64,000 bases of DNA from Narthecium ossifragum (Eukaryota; Streptophyta; Magnoliopsida; Dioscoreales; Nartheciaceae): the NCBI GenBank assembly GCA_963920575.1, contig OY986965.1, positions 10,554,290 to 10,618,289 of the forward strand. The letters are read 5' to 3'. The position numbers and the translations under genes are program-made. Each line of letters opens with the position of its first letter. Positions within the stretch are counted from its first letter, which is position 1. Below are positions 33,627 to 45,870 of the stretch, in pieces. A model generated the notes under the pieces. The model saw nothing but the letters and a program-made list of their open reading frames with translations, did no database searches and had not been told where the DNA came from.

Positions 33627-34989
33627 TTACAACCGCACCCGACTGCCATGCCCAATGGGACTTGCGAGACTGCTCGTTATCAGTCGAGGGATCCCAATCT
33701 CACAGGAGTTGACCCTAGCAGCAAATCTAAGAGAGCAGAGCGACTCTGGAGCTGATGATGCTTCAGGGGAGATGTTGACAAACATCAATGTTTTAGAGCC
33801 ACCTCCGAGGCATGGCTGCATTGAACATGATAAGTATAAGCACTAAAACCCATGAATTATCATCAGAATCAAAACTCAGAGGGAAACTGAAACATCCTTT
33901 CGTACTATTCGGCATATCAATAATATTTCACCTGTAGAAGATATGTTAGCTTTGAATTCCTGAAAGGCACATGATCCTCCTTTTTTGCAATCGAAAATAT
34001 GACATCACTTAAAGTGGACAAGCTTTTGTTAATTGCCTAAAGCCACACAGCAGAGGTAGAAGTTTAAACAGCATGCATGAAAAGAACTGAGTTGAATATT
34101 ACTCATTATGCTAAGAATGGTTACTTGAGTCTCCTTTAGACGATCCCCAACTGAGAAACTTTTGTCAAGACGCTCACTTCCAGCAAGATCAATTAGATTC
34201 AAAACTCCTTGAACATGTTGCTTTGTTCTATGAAGAAACACAATCATCATCAGAAAGTATCAGGACGTGCATACTTAATCTAAAAACTAAAGATCACGAG
34301 CAAAAAGCCACCTACCTCATTGACACCAGATATCCGTAAGGTGAAGACAAAATGACTTCGTGATGATTGTTCATTCATTTGTGTCCTACCAACAGACCTA
34401 CCACAAACAATAAAATCAGAAATATTGACTTTCATTCCAAGGAAAGATGTTAAAAATGACCCCCTTCCTGGGGGCAACTACCATTCGCTGCTTCAGGTAA
34501 AGTGTTATTGAAGAAGCACCGACAATTAAAAAAAGATTTACCTGCTTCGTGCAGCCTGCTGAAGAAGGGGAAAAACCTCCTCGATGCTGCAGACGTCTAC
34601 AATAGTAAGGTCAGATACGTGTGTTACCCGCTGAATCATGTCTAATGTTATATTTCTTGTTAACACTTTTAGTAAAGTCTACGCTGCCTAGATGAGTTGA
34701 GCATATAAAATCACGGATTGTCTCACTGTAAATTTCAAGCATTGAAGCCTGCAAATGGTAAATAAAAAGTATTCACTACCAAACATATATCAAGAAAAGG
34801 TTTAGCAGACATGAAATAAAACTGTACCTGCATTTTGTACTTCCAACCTTGAAATAGCGGGGATCGGCTGGTCTCAAATATTTGTTCTAATGACCGTGGA
34901 ATCAGTCCTCTCTGCACGTCAGCTTCTGAGTTACCCATCATCATGTAAGTTTTTCTGGAACCAGTTTGCCCGTAAGCAAAAATGCAGAC
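33627..34989 (-). pseudogene. Kinesin-14-type motor domain, C-terminal two-thirds, mutated
   Basis: Six exon blocks with GT-AG introns. 34828-34989: [32 protein letters not shown]. 34542-34748: [14 protein letters not shown]. 34316-34397: [20 protein letters not shown] (switch I). 34126-34227: [18 protein letters not shown] (switch II), GDRLKETQ. 33932-34036: [28 protein letters not shown]. 33627-33815: [40 protein letters not shown], ending at a TAA. The order and motor-at-C-terminus layout are those of plant KIN14 (ATK-like) minus-end microtubule motors. The P-loop reads GSRKT instead of GSGKT, and a 2-base loss in an AC run near 34624 shifts the frame before VSDLTIVDV. The N-terminal part (stalk and start of motor) is absent, so the gene is dead. 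Confidence 0.85.
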
Positions 34990-34999
34990 CTGCCAGTAA

Positions 35000-35972
35000 T
35001 AGTGTTGATTTAAGCACAACAATGTTATTTTAAATCACATAATTCTCTGCAATTTGCCAATTTGCTAGATTGTATTATAAGAAGTGGCAAAAAACCTTAA
35101 AAGTGACACACACAATAGCTCGTATGAAACAGGTAACAATGTCAAGAACATATTACGATTAGTGTCTATGCGAGTGAGGTAAGCTCAGAAGAAAAATGTG
35201 TATGCATAGATAAAGCAAATAAAAGAAGGCATAAATAGAGCAAAGTTAAAAAAAGGCTGGCGCAAGATCAACCTGACCAGAACTATTGCATTTTTCAGCA
35301 AGTATGATAGATTCCCAATGAACAAGTGAGAAACCCAAAAACCATCTCATGGTCTAAATAACAAAAAGGAGAGCTTAAATGAGAACTGTTGATTTTTTGT
35401 GTTTGATCTCTCAATGTGGTTTTGTATGCTCATTTCTTCCCTGGTACTGATCCCCACATCAATGTACCCCTGTGGTTTTCAGTCGAGGTCTTCAGTTGTG
35501 ATTGTAGCTGTGTATGCTCATAGCTATGATTATTCTTATAAAGTTGCTCTACATTGAGGTTTTCAGTTGAGGTCTTCAGATGAATTAGCAGAGGTTTTCA
35601 GTTCAATTTCCTGAAGTTTTCAGTTGAGGATTTCGATTGAAATTTACCTCTAAAGTTCCTCATTTGTTGTACTGAAATTTATAGCTGTGGTATTATACGT
35701 GCTTTTGTGTGATTTTGATCCATGCATTCACCATCCTTTTGGGTTTTATGGTGCCTCTTTACTTTCCATCTGCTGCTTGAAATGTTTGGCATCTTTTCTT
35801 TTCCATAATTTTGTCTGATTTTGATATGTTGGTTTAGATCTACACTTGATAGCATATTTGTGTAGCATGATCATGGATGTTGAATGTATTGTTTGAATGA
35901 AATGTTTGTATAGGAGTAGGGCAAATTTGTGGAGTATGATCATGATGCAAATTTACTTCTACATGTTTGGTT
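35000..35972. repeat. Low-complexity DNA with GAGGTTTTCAGTTGAGGTCTTCAG repeats
   Basis: No gene seen. Around 35470-35640 the phrase TTTTCAGT(T/C)GAGG..CTTCAG recurs four or five times. From about 35930 the sequence matches the 123-bp repeat at 40102-40460, showing where the solo LTR split that array. Confidence 0.55.
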
Positions 35973-36847
35973 GTTATTGTCACACCCCGATCCAGAAAAC
36001 CCATCCAGGACGAGGCGTGAGGGTTCCTACTACTATTCACATCCGAATGGCGCGACACAGTTGTGGAAAAACAGATAATTTAAACAATTCTAACTTCAAG
36101 GAATAAAGCAGTAATTCGATTAATAGACATATCAGGTTGTACAGTTTGATCATAATACAAGTCTTATCAAAATTCCTCCAAGGGATAACAAATATACATA
36201 TAGTCCAAAAGTCCTCAAGAGTGTTTACAATTTACAAGCTATCAAAGTACAACAGTCATCCAGCCACCGCCTGAAATGCCTCTGGAAGTAGTCGCGCCGC
36301 CAAAGGTCAATCCCGTCGGCTCTACTGAGGAAGAACTGGCGCCTGCACCTGCACACGCAGCCCGGATAGGAGTGAGCGATAAACTCAGTAGGGTTCTATT
36401 CTAACGGCACACTGAAGGGAGGAAAACAACAACAGTGATGTCTCCCCCTAAGCCTAAGGAATGCCACGGGGCCCCACGACCCCTATCGATTCCCCAAGGG
36501 ATCCCACTCTTCTCAACCGACCACGCTGGGAACATCAACCAACATGCTGGAAGGACGAGAACCAGAGGGATCACCCTTACCCAGCAGGAAACCACTGCCT
36601 GGGGACCATGTAAAGGACATCGACAACCATCCTTAGCACTTTGGCCTCGAGGAGACAACACGACCTCTAAACCTCAATAACCATAAGATCATAGCCAGCT
36701 ACTACATATCTTCAATAACATGAGATTTTGATTAAACAAACACGATTCTGCAAAAACCACCCCCCTCCTTCTAGAGACATCGAGTCTCTTCTCCTTTCCC
36801 ATTCTTGGCTGCCAAACCGAGAGAGAGAGGGAGAGATAGGAAGAGAG

Positions 36848-36849
<2 letters not shown>

Positions 36850-36900
<51 letters not shown>
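36850..36900. repeat. (GA)n microsatellite
   Basis: About 24 uninterrupted GA units inside the LTR fragment, flanked by further GAGA-rich sequence. Confidence 0.95.
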
Positions 36901-36906
<6 letters not shown>

Positions 36907-37263
36907 TCGGTAGGGAGAGGGAGAGAAGGGAGTCCGCCGGCGCCGAAGATGAAAGAAGGAAGGGAGGAAGAAATCGGGAGGAGTGGTGGAGCTCGCCGGG
37001 GGTGAAGATCCAATAGATCTTCGTCGGATTCCTTCCCAATCTCGACTAAGGTAAGCTTCTAGCCCTTTTCCCCTTCGTTTTCCCTTGTTTTCCGTCACTT
37101 TTCCGTTGGGTTTTGGGGAGCTTCGCGGTCTTCCGGTGATGGGTCGCCGGAGAAGGTGTCGTGGACGGCGACGGGGACCTCCCTCGGCGACTACAGCGCC
37201 GGCGAAGGACCCCCATGGTCCAGGGCATCTCTCTCCGAGCCCTGTCCGGGCGTTTCCCATGGT

Positions 37264-37291
37264 GGGGGGGGGGGGGGGGGGGGGGGGGGGG
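37264..37291. repeat. 28-base poly-G run
   Basis: An uninterrupted G28 in the leader of the inserted LTR fragment. It could form a G-quadruplex, or its exact length may reflect sequencing error. Confidence 0.9.
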
Positions 37292-40101
37292 ATCCTTGAT
37301 CCCCGTCCCTGCCATGGTTTCCAGCGAGGTTCCGGCCGCCGTGACCGCCAACCTTGTGCTAGGGACAGCATGTAGCTTCCTCTTCTCCTCTTGTGGTCTT
37401 CCCGGTGCTTGAGCACCCCGGTTTGGAGATCCGACGGAGCTCCGGCGCGAGCTCCGGCGATCTTCCTGGGGAGGATGGCGATGCTGCCTTGGTGCGCAGC
37501 TGCTGCCTTGGTGCGCTGGCCAGCACCCTGTGCGCAGCCTTCCGACGCCCGTCTTCGTCTTTTTCTGGGTTGTTTCAATCGGTCTTCCTAGCTCTACCTG
37601 ACCGCTTTCGGTGTTCTTGTGCTTTAGGCGATCGGGTGAGCGGCCGTGAGGGGTTGGAGCAGGGCGTGGACCCCCGGACTTAAGGAGCGCATCGACTGTT
37701 CTTTTGAGGTAGGAGTTACCTCTTAGGGATTTGTATGAATTATGCTATGCTGTGTTGCTATGATGATTTATGTGACAGTGTGTTATTGTGTGTGCACTCT
37801 GTTTGAGATGTGTTTATGATGAATTATGTTCCAGCTGGACTGTGAATTGTTGGGCTGGTTAAGCCCTGTATCTGCTGGATTATACTATGTATGCCATCAT
37901 GCATGTTATGTTTTCCTTGTGCTGTGATGTCATACTATGAGAAGTTTGGAGTTATATGATGTTATAACATGTTGGGGCTGGCAGAGCCTTATACTTACAA
38001 TTAAGGGTATGTTATGCTATATAACTACCTGAAAATATGAGCTATGAATGAAGGTTATGCTATGTTATTCCGGTATTGTATGCATTGAGAACTTATGAAC
38101 TATTATATTTGTTTATTATTATGTATCTGATTTATGCATACATGCTAGGAATGTCAGGCTGTCTTAGGACATGGATTGTGGTTGGGTCTAGTCATGTCCT
38201 GTAGCTAGACTAGTCAGAGTCTAGGGGATATGTCGACGAGTTGACGGATGGATTTTGATCTCCGTATGTCGATCAAGGACTTTGACTTGACTCGAGGTTT
38301 TGATCTGACTTGAGAGTGTGTTGCCTATACTAGTATATTGAGGCCTGTATCGAGTCTATAGGGGTCTGGGCGAGCATTGACGACCGGACGCGGCGACTGT
38401 GCGTGTAAGACTTACCCAGACTAGCCAGACCATACTAGGATCAGTGAACTAGTATAGGATGTTGTACCTATACTAGTATACTGGGGTTGGGTATAGAGTC
38501 TATAGGGGTATGGGCGAGCATTGACGGCCGAACGCGGCGACTGTGCGTGTAAGACTTACCCATACTAGCCAGACCGTACCTGGGCAGTATACTAGGATAG
38601 GTGGGTGTACACCAGTGTCCTAGAGTGTGTCAGGTGACTCCTACTGGGCTTTCGAGCTCATGTTGCTTGGGTTTTTGTTGTGCAGGAGGTAGGCCCGAGG
38701 CCAGTACACCCCTTGGAGGTGGTGAACAGTGACGAGGCGTCATTTTTGTATTTATTGTTGAGAGTTAGTTTTGTAGTAGGTGGAGAGATATGGATTGTAT
38801 CCCAAAGTTTGTTTGTACTCTACCTTAACTCTCAATTTGTGTTGTTGACGCCTATATATGTGTTGAAAAAAATCTGGAGAAATTGTATATTGTTATCTCG
38901 TGGCTCAAACCTGTATTTGATGACTATAACCCTGTGTACGTGAATGAAAGAGATGTGAATGTTGTAAATACTAGTTGAGTTATTATAGGATGTGTGGTTG
39001 TATTTATTGACAGGTTGTAATAGTGATCTCACGTGCCCGTGCCCAAGGGTCATGTCGAAATTTTTGAGAAATTTGGGTTATTTTATATTAAATTAGGGCG
39101 GGGTGTGACAGTGGGAGGCCAAAATTAAAATGCGATAGAGCCTCACGGTCGATGTGACGGTCGATCCAACGGTCGACCGTGAGGCCCAGAAAAAGCGTAT
39201 CAACGCTTGACGGTTGATCCGACGATCGACCGTCAGGCCTTCGGCACGGTTCCTTCGAACAGTGCCGAAAATCCAATTTCCTGGATTCGATCTACCAAAA
39301 CTTGTTGGAAAACGATGAAACTTTGCAAGCATGCATAATTAATGATGGAGAAACTATTGATGCGAAGAAAACATGATTTTGATGGTTGAATCCTAGATCT
39401 AGGTCTAAATGGCCGAAAATCAACAAAACGGCGATAATACAGGAATGGTTCGATAAAATATGGAAATCGACTGATAGGAATACTAGAAGCAAGCTATACT
39501 ACGCATGCAATAAGCTACAAAGCATTCTAACAAGTACTCCTACAACTACAACACAATAAACCTATCCTTGGATAACCCGATCACAAGATCGAGGTAGAAA
39601 CACCTACCTGATCAAGTAGGGCAACTCCTCCACGCGTCCAACCAGTCAACCCGCTAAGATCCGCTCCTCAAAGCTCGTGCCTCCAAGCCCTAGCTCAGCC
39701 GAAGGAGAGAGAGAGAAAGAGAGAGAGAAGGGGACAATGATAGCAAAGAAAAGGAAAGAGAGAGAAAGGGGCAGGGTATATATATAGAGATCATAACTGA
39801 TCTTGGCCGTCCGATTCGATTTTTCCCGATCGAGCTCCGATCTTCCGATCGAAAGCACCCTTAGGGTTCTAATCACTCACATACATCAATCCAAGTCCGT
39901 ATGTGTAATGCGGGTGTGAAACCGACCACCAGGGGGCATATTTATCAAAATGCCCATGGGGTCAAAACCGCCATACGATCGTTCGATCGTACCCGACGCT
40001 GAACCAAAGCAACAGGAAACGGCTCTCGACCCGCGGGGTCGAGCCAGGTCGGAGGAACGGGCCCTCACGGTTATTCTATTTCTACATGTTTGGTTGTGAT
40101 T

Positions 40102-40460
40102 AATTTGTACATGCTTGACTTATTTTAGGAGTGTAATAGTGGTATTTTTTATTGTTTTAAAGCAGCCCCTACTAATTTGTACATGTTTGGATGTTATCTT
40201 ACTTCTACATGTTTTGCTATGATTAATTTGTACATGCTTGACTTGTTTTAGGAGTTTAGTAGTGATCTTTTTAATTGTTTTACAGCAGCCCCTACTGATT
40301 TGTACATGTTTGGTTGTTATCTTACTTCTACATGTTTTGCTATGATTAATTTGTACATGTTTGACTTATTTTAGGAGTGCAGTAGTGAGCCTTTTAATTT
40401 TTTTACAGCAGCCCATGTTAAGTTTTACATGTTTGGTTGTTATCTTATTTCTACGTGTTT
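40102..40460. repeat. Three 123-bp tandem units
   Basis: AATTTGTACATG starts units at 40102, 40225 and 40348, exactly 123 bp apart. Each contains TTTTACAGCAGCCCCTACT and TTGTTATCTTACTTCTACATG. The left edge of the array lies at about 35930-35977, before the solo LTR. Confidence 0.9.
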
Positions 40461-40688
40461 TTAATTGTTTCATAGCACGTTGATTTAGGGACGGACTAAG
40501 CTTTCAGCATTTTAGGCCATTATTGGCTTGAGATCCAATCTTTGAGAGAGGAGAGCCCTTCACTGGGCATTCCATTTCTCGTCCGTTGTAGATTTCATTG
40601 TTATGGTGGTCTTATTGTTACTATGATATGCTGATTATGTCAAATGCTAAGTGTAGCCATTACCCTCCGTGTTTTGGCATGCTGTATT
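40461..40688. other. Unassigned spacer
   Basis: No gene or repeat recognised between the 123-bp array and the hAT-like end. Confidence 0.4.
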
Positions 40689-41216
40689 TAGGGGTGGCAA
40701 TTCGGGTTCACGGGTCAGGTCGGGTTGGGTAGGGCGCTGACCCGTTTAATAAAAGCCAAACCTAAACCCAACCCGTTTAATAAACAGGTCAGGTTTCTCA
40801 ACCCGAACTCGACCCATTTATAAACGGGTTGGGGGTTGACCCGACCCGTCTAAACCGTTTATTAAACGGGTTGGGTCGGGTTGGGTTGACTAGTTTATTT
40901 AAACGGCGGACATGCGGCGGCGAGGAAGAGGAGCCACGAGCTAGGGAGAGGCCGACGATGCCGGTTCTTCACCGGAAACAAATCAACGATGAAGGAGGGG
41001 CTATGAGCCGGCGGGGACTTCGGATCTGGGGAGTGTGGAGGTCAGATTAGCTTAAGACGGTGGGTTGAGGATGGAGGCGGCACCTGGTTCTGACTTCTGA
41101 GAGGAAGGCCCGATCCTCGGATCGGGCCGGATCTCGCCGAGAGGGATGAGGGAAGGGATCGGAAGGCATCGGCGGTGAAGAGGACGGCGCCGGAATAGGT
41201 TACGGGCCGCGAGTCT
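40689..41216. mobile_element. hAT-like non-autonomous element, truncated copy
   Basis: Begins TAGGGGTGGCAATTCGGGTT and has the same subterminal GGGTCGGGTTGGG / GACCCGTTTAATAAA motifs as the element at 61772-63124, in the opposite orientation. It is cut at 41216 by the LTR retrotransposon. Its other end was not found downstream. Confidence 0.75.
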
Positions 41217-43587
41217 TGTGAGGACCCGTACCTCCAACCGGGTCCGACCGCGTTAGGTCGAGGGTCCGGTTTTGTGGTTTGGCCCGGTCGGCCTTGGGAT
41301 GCGATCAGTTGATCACATCGCTATTTTTGACACCAGTGGCATTTTGGTAAATATGCCCCCTGGTGGTCGGTTTCACACCCGCGTTACACACACGGCCTTG
41401 GATTGATGTATGTGAGTAATTAGAACCCTAAGGGCGGAGCTCGATCGGAAGGGATCGAATCGGACGGCTGAGATCGATTCCAGCTTTCTATAAGTAACCC
41501 TTTCTTTTCTCTCTCTTTCTTTCTTTCTTTCCTTCTTCTCCTGTCGTTCTCTCCCTTCCTCCCTCCAACCGGCTAAGCTAGGGCTTGGAGGCGCGATCTT
41601 CAAGGAGCGGATCTTGGCGATCGGACTTGGGGGACGTGTGGAGGAGCTGCCCTACTTGGTCAAGTAGGTGTTTCTACCCCAATCTTGTGGTCGGGTTCTC
41701 CTAGGATAGGTTTATTGTGCTTTCGCTGTAGGAGTACTTGTTAGAATGTTGTGTGGCTTATTGCATGTGGAGTATAGCTTGCTTCGAGTATTCCTACCGT
41801 GTGATTTCTGTATTTTATCGGCTGGTTTCCGTATTATCGTCGTTTGTCGGTTTTTGGCCATTTAGACCTAGATTGGAGATTTAACCATAGAAATCGTGTT
41901 TTCTTCGCATCAATAGCTTCCCCATCTCAAATTATGCATGCTTGCAAAGTTTCATCGTTTTCCAACGAGATTTGCTAGTTGAAATCCAAGAAATTGGATT
42001 TCCGACACTGTTCTGAGGAACTGTGTCGTGGAGCTGACGGTCGATCCGTGGATCGACCGTCAAGCGTTGATACGCTTCTTTTGGGCATGACGGTCGACCG
42101 TCGGATCGACCGTCACATCATCCGTCAGGCTCTGTCACATTTTTGGTCTCCCATGGTCGATGCACCCATCGACCGCGGACTCCCTCTCTTTTCCTTTCTG
42201 CCTCACGGTCAACCGTCGGATCGACCGTCGCATCGTCCATGAGGCTCTATCTCATTTTGGGTCCCCCACGGTCGATGCATCGATCAACCGTGGCCCTTAA
42301 GCTTTTCCCTCGATTGGCCCCACGGTCGACCGTCGGATCGACCGTCACATCGACCGTGGGCCACTGAGCTGTTGTTTTCTGGTTTCCTTTGGTTGGTTTT
42401 CATACATGATAGATACCCAATCATATTAGGAAGCATACATGTTGGTTTCATGGGATTTCCGATGGATTTCTATTGAGATTGGGAATCGAACCACGCGTTT
42501 ATCCGTTTTGGCGGGTTTATGGTTTTGACTTGCATTTAATACTTATTTGTAAAGTAGTTAAAATGCTTGTTGCTTCCCTAACCGTTAGCTAGCTATGAGT
42601 GTTAGCTAACGTGGTATTGTGGAACCTTAGCCCGTTACCGGCGTGTGCCGAGGGCTATTGTATAACTGTTGAACCTATAAATGATGTTTTGGCATGTAGA
42701 GACATCTAGGGTAGATGTTTGCATAGGTTCATGCATTGTATGCATTAGATGCATCTCAGGTTAGGCGGGGCGATGGGTTGATCGCCGATCCGAGGCTCTC
42801 GGGTAGCTCGGATCTAGCCTTAGGACCGCGGCTGAGTAGCAAGGTTTAGGGCGTGATTGTATAATCAGAATCTCATGTTATTGAGGATTGGAGATAGTTG
42901 GCTATGATCATGTTTGCATTGAGGTTTAGAGGTCGTGTTGTCTCCCCAAGGCCACAGTGCTAAGGATGGTTGTCGATGTTCCTGACATGGTCCCCAGGCA
43001 GTGGTTTCCTGCTGAGTAAGGGTGGCCCTATTGGTTCTCGTCCTTCCAGCGTGTTGTTTGATGTTCCCAGCGTGATTGATTGAGAAGAGTGGGGGATCCC
43101 TTGGGGAATCGATAGGGGTCGTGGGACCCCGTGGCATTCCTTAGGCTTAGGCGGAGAGACATCACAGTTGTTGTTTTCCTCCCTTCAGTGTGCCGTTAGA
43201 GTAGAACCCTACTGAGCTTATCGCTCACAGCTACCCGGGTTGCGTGTGCAGGTGCAGGCGCCAGCGCGACTACATCCAGAGGTGTTTGAGGTTGCTGCAG
43301 GACGGCGGTTGTACTTTTGATGTATTTAGATATTGTAAACACCTTTCGAGGATTTTGGGATTAATGTATAATTATGTTTCCCTTGGTGGAATTTTGATAA
43401 GAATTGTATTATATGTTTAGACAGTACAACCTGACTTTTCTATTAATCGATCTACTGCTTTATTCCTGGAAGTTAAACTGTTTAAATTATCTATTTTCTG
43501 CAAATGTATCGTGCCGTTTGGATGTGAATAGTGATAGGAACCCCTCACGCCTCGTCTTGGATGGGTTTTCTGGGTCGGGGTGTGACA
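41217..43587 (+). repeat. 5' LTR of the Tekay-type element (2371 bp)
   Basis: TGTGAGGACCCGTACC to GGGTCGGGGTGTGACA, followed directly by the primer site. A TATA-like TCTATAAGTAA lies at 41487, and an array of CGGTCGACCG-type palindromes at 42035-42362. It is the same family as the solo LTR at 35978-40069. Confidence 0.88.
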
Positions 43588-43590
43588 ACT

Positions 43591-43602
43591 TGGTATCAGA
43601 GC
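43591..43602 (+). promoter_or_regulatory. Primer binding site, tRNA-iMet type
   Basis: TGGTATCAGAGC, the usual plant methionine-tRNA primer site, 3 bases after the LTR end. Confidence 0.92.
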
Positions 43603-43849
43603 AGGCTGTAGGTCCCAGGGATAGGATTAGGCTTGCGGTTAAGGTTTTGAGTGTGGAATGGGATAGTTCTAGGTTTAGAACATCCTTGCATGTCTGTTTG
43701 CGTTGTATGGCGTGCTTTTCCTTTTGTTGCTTGTTGCTTGTTTTGTTGTTTTCCAGCTGCGTCATGACGTCTCAAGGGGAGATGTGCATGCGCACCGGTG
43801 TTGTTCGTTCCCTCGCCTGACAGCGTCTCCCCCCGTGTTGGAGATGAGC

Positions 43850-44150
43850 TAGTAGGGATTGGACGTGTGTTGCCTCTGTGCTCTTGGAATCCCAAGAGGT
43901 GGACCCGTTGTGGTCCAGAGGCGATTTTGGAGATCCTTCGACAGTAGAGGACTGGTTGAAGGAGGTGACACGGATCCCGGATGTTTCGAAAATCCTGGAG
44001 TATCGCTTGTTGGGGAAGCCGTTGTTTCCTTGCCTTCCCTGGAAGCAATGCATAGTGGCGCTTGTTGGGGCCACTAGGGACACTATTGGTTGTGTGTTGA
44101 AAACAGTTTGCGTACTGTTCTATGGCACCTACCCTTGGAGGGTGGTGTAG
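43850..44150 (+). pseudogene. Tekay gag remnant
   Basis: Frame fragments such as DPSTVEDWLKEVTRIPDVSK and KPLFPCLPWKQC resemble the gag core (W--E---F---) of this group. The surrounding frames are broken. Weak but in the right place after the primer site. Confidence 0.4.
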
Positions 44151-44709
44151 TTGGGAGTACCCTCCTCTGGTTCTGGGTACTCACACCACGTGGCGACACG
44201 TGGGCTGGCTGGTTCATCTGGCTTGGTAGGCTAGAGTGACAGCAGGGTGCACCCTGGACTGTTCGCTAGCTACTGAGACAGGTGACTTGAGGGTTGACAC
44301 CGGGCAGTTGGCCGGTGGTCGTTGTGAGTTTCGGGGTTGTCGTTCCTGCTTCTGGGGAACAGCAGGTTGGCCGTTGGCAGAGACAGTGGTTTCAGCATCA
44401 GCGACAACCATGGTAGCAGCAACATCATGCCGGTCCTTTGAGAGGTAGCATGGACCGCCATACTGAGAGGGATTCCACCGAGTGCTCGAGTGCTAACCGT
44501 CGTGGGTCTTTTCCGCCGACGGTGCTGGTTGCGAGGGGCGCTGGGTGCATACTGCAGAGCAGTCAGGCGTGAAGCACGACGTGGGCCAGAGCGGTGGACT
44601 AGTGCCTCAGTTGGGGTAGGTACCTAGGGCAGACGCGAGAATTCAAATTCCAGATAGAGGCTTGCAGGAGACGAGGCAGCGACCAGTCCAGCCAGCGGTT
44701 CGCACACTC

Positions 44710-44762
<53 letters not shown>

Positions 44763-45680
44763 ATCTTCAACATCAACCAGTTTCAGAGCCGCCAGCTTCG
44801 ACTTTCAGCTTCAGTCTTCAGCTTTCGGAGTTTCTTGCAGCTTGCGTTTTCCTCGTGGCTCTGGGTTTTTCCCTTGCGACTCGTTCCTGTGTAGCCGTGT
44901 TGGTTTGGGACTGGAGTCGGGTGTGGCTTTGGAAGTAGCCACTGATTTGGGACAAGAGCTTGGGTTGGTTGCTCTTGTCGGGGCGTTTGCTAGAGGTTGG
45001 AGACCTCTAGGTGTCCGTCGCCCATGTGTGGTGCACGTTGGGGTTCGATGGCTTTCTCGGTTGCGTCGGTTGGTCGCGCACCGAGTTGTGCTTCTTTAGC
45101 CGTGGGAAGGTGTCGTGGGTACACCTGACGACGTTGTTTTGCTCTCGTTGAAGGTCACGGTTTAGCGATCCTTCTGCTCGTCGAGAGCTGGGGTTTTTTC
45201 ATCGGTTTGTGGTGAACCCCTTCCCCGTGGTTTTCGAGGGTGCTCTGGAGAGCAGTTTTCCCTCGTGTTGTTGTTGTTGTTGTTGTGCAGATGTCTTTTG
45301 AGGAGCTTTCTGGTTGTCGCGTTCGCAGGACACCGAGTTCGAGGTCGAGGTTCCTTGGGCGGTTTTGAGCGTTGTGAGTTTGCATGTGGATGCCAGCAGC
45401 ATTTGGAGAGTCGAGTACTCAGTAGGCCGAGTCGATAGCTCGGGACTTCGTTCGCCCAGATGTGTTACCTCAGAGTGTGTTCCGGTTCTTTTGGTGGATG
45501 GTTTCCTCCATAGATGCATAGGCGTCAGGACGCCAGTCAGCGTTTCAGCAACTAGTATGTGCCGCTACAGTGGGTCGATGATGGATTAGCAGTTGAGAGA
45601 CTCGTCAACCCCTTCAGAGTTTGACCTTCGCATCGACTACACTAGCTGAGGATTCGGGATTGTGACATCCCGGAGACAGC
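44150..45680 (+). other. Decayed internal region of the Tekay element
   Basis: No clear domain. A (GA)n run of about 24 units at 44714-44761 is followed by GC-rich sequence. The short open frames are not supported. Confidence 0.4.
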
Positions 45681-45689
45681 CTTCCGTAC

Positions 45690-45870
45690 GAGTTCACAGT
45701 AATGCCGTTCGGCTTGACGAGCGCACCAGCGGCGTTCACAGATCTGATGTAGAGGATCTTCGGGCCGTATCCTGGTCAGTTGCAGTAGCGTCGTCGACCG
45801 CATCACATCTACTCGCGCGTCGAGGAGGAGCATGAACGATATTTGGCGTTTGCATCGCCACTACCGAGGT
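45690..45870 (+). pseudogene. Tekay reverse transcriptase remnant
   Basis: YEFTVMPFGLTSAPAAFTDL, M-stop-RIFGPYPGQLQ-stop, then SRVEEEHERYLAF. This is the RT region just before and after the YxDD motif, but the motif itself has been deleted. Both stops are TAG where CAG is expected, typical C-to-T decay of methylated DNA. Confidence 0.75.

Larger units (their letters stand above)
36745..39112 (+). mobile_element. LTR fragment of a different gypsy-like family
   Basis: Ends GGGCGGGGTGTGACA at 39112, a typical LTR end; the next five bases GTGGG belong to the host LTR. The left end has no TG start and no GTGGG copy, so the 5' part was lost with part of the host LTR. It contains a (GA)n run (36850-36900), a GC-rich leader with an AAGGTAAGC splice-donor-like site (37046), a 28-G run, and two copies of GGGCGAGCATTGACG-CCG-ACGCGGCGACTG (38367 and 38512). 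Open frames in the GA/GC-rich part are repeat artefacts. Confidence 0.65.
35978..40069 (-). mobile_element. Solo LTR, Tekay-like family, interrupted by another LTR fragment
   Basis: Starts TGTCACACCCCG and ends CCCTCACG (the last A changed to G), with a perfect target duplication GTTAT at 35973-35977 and 40070-40074. It is the same family as the LTR at 41217-43587, read in reverse: 35978-36744 matches its 3' part and 39113-40069 its 5' part. About 600 bp of the middle (the equivalent of 42240-42845) is missing and replaced by the segment 36745-39112. Confidence 0.85.

Noticed and set aside
36712..37578. 288-codon minus-strand frame and several plus-strand frames
   Set aside because: They run through a GA microsatellite, a 28-G run and GC-rich LTR leader; several frames are open on both strands and none has a domain.
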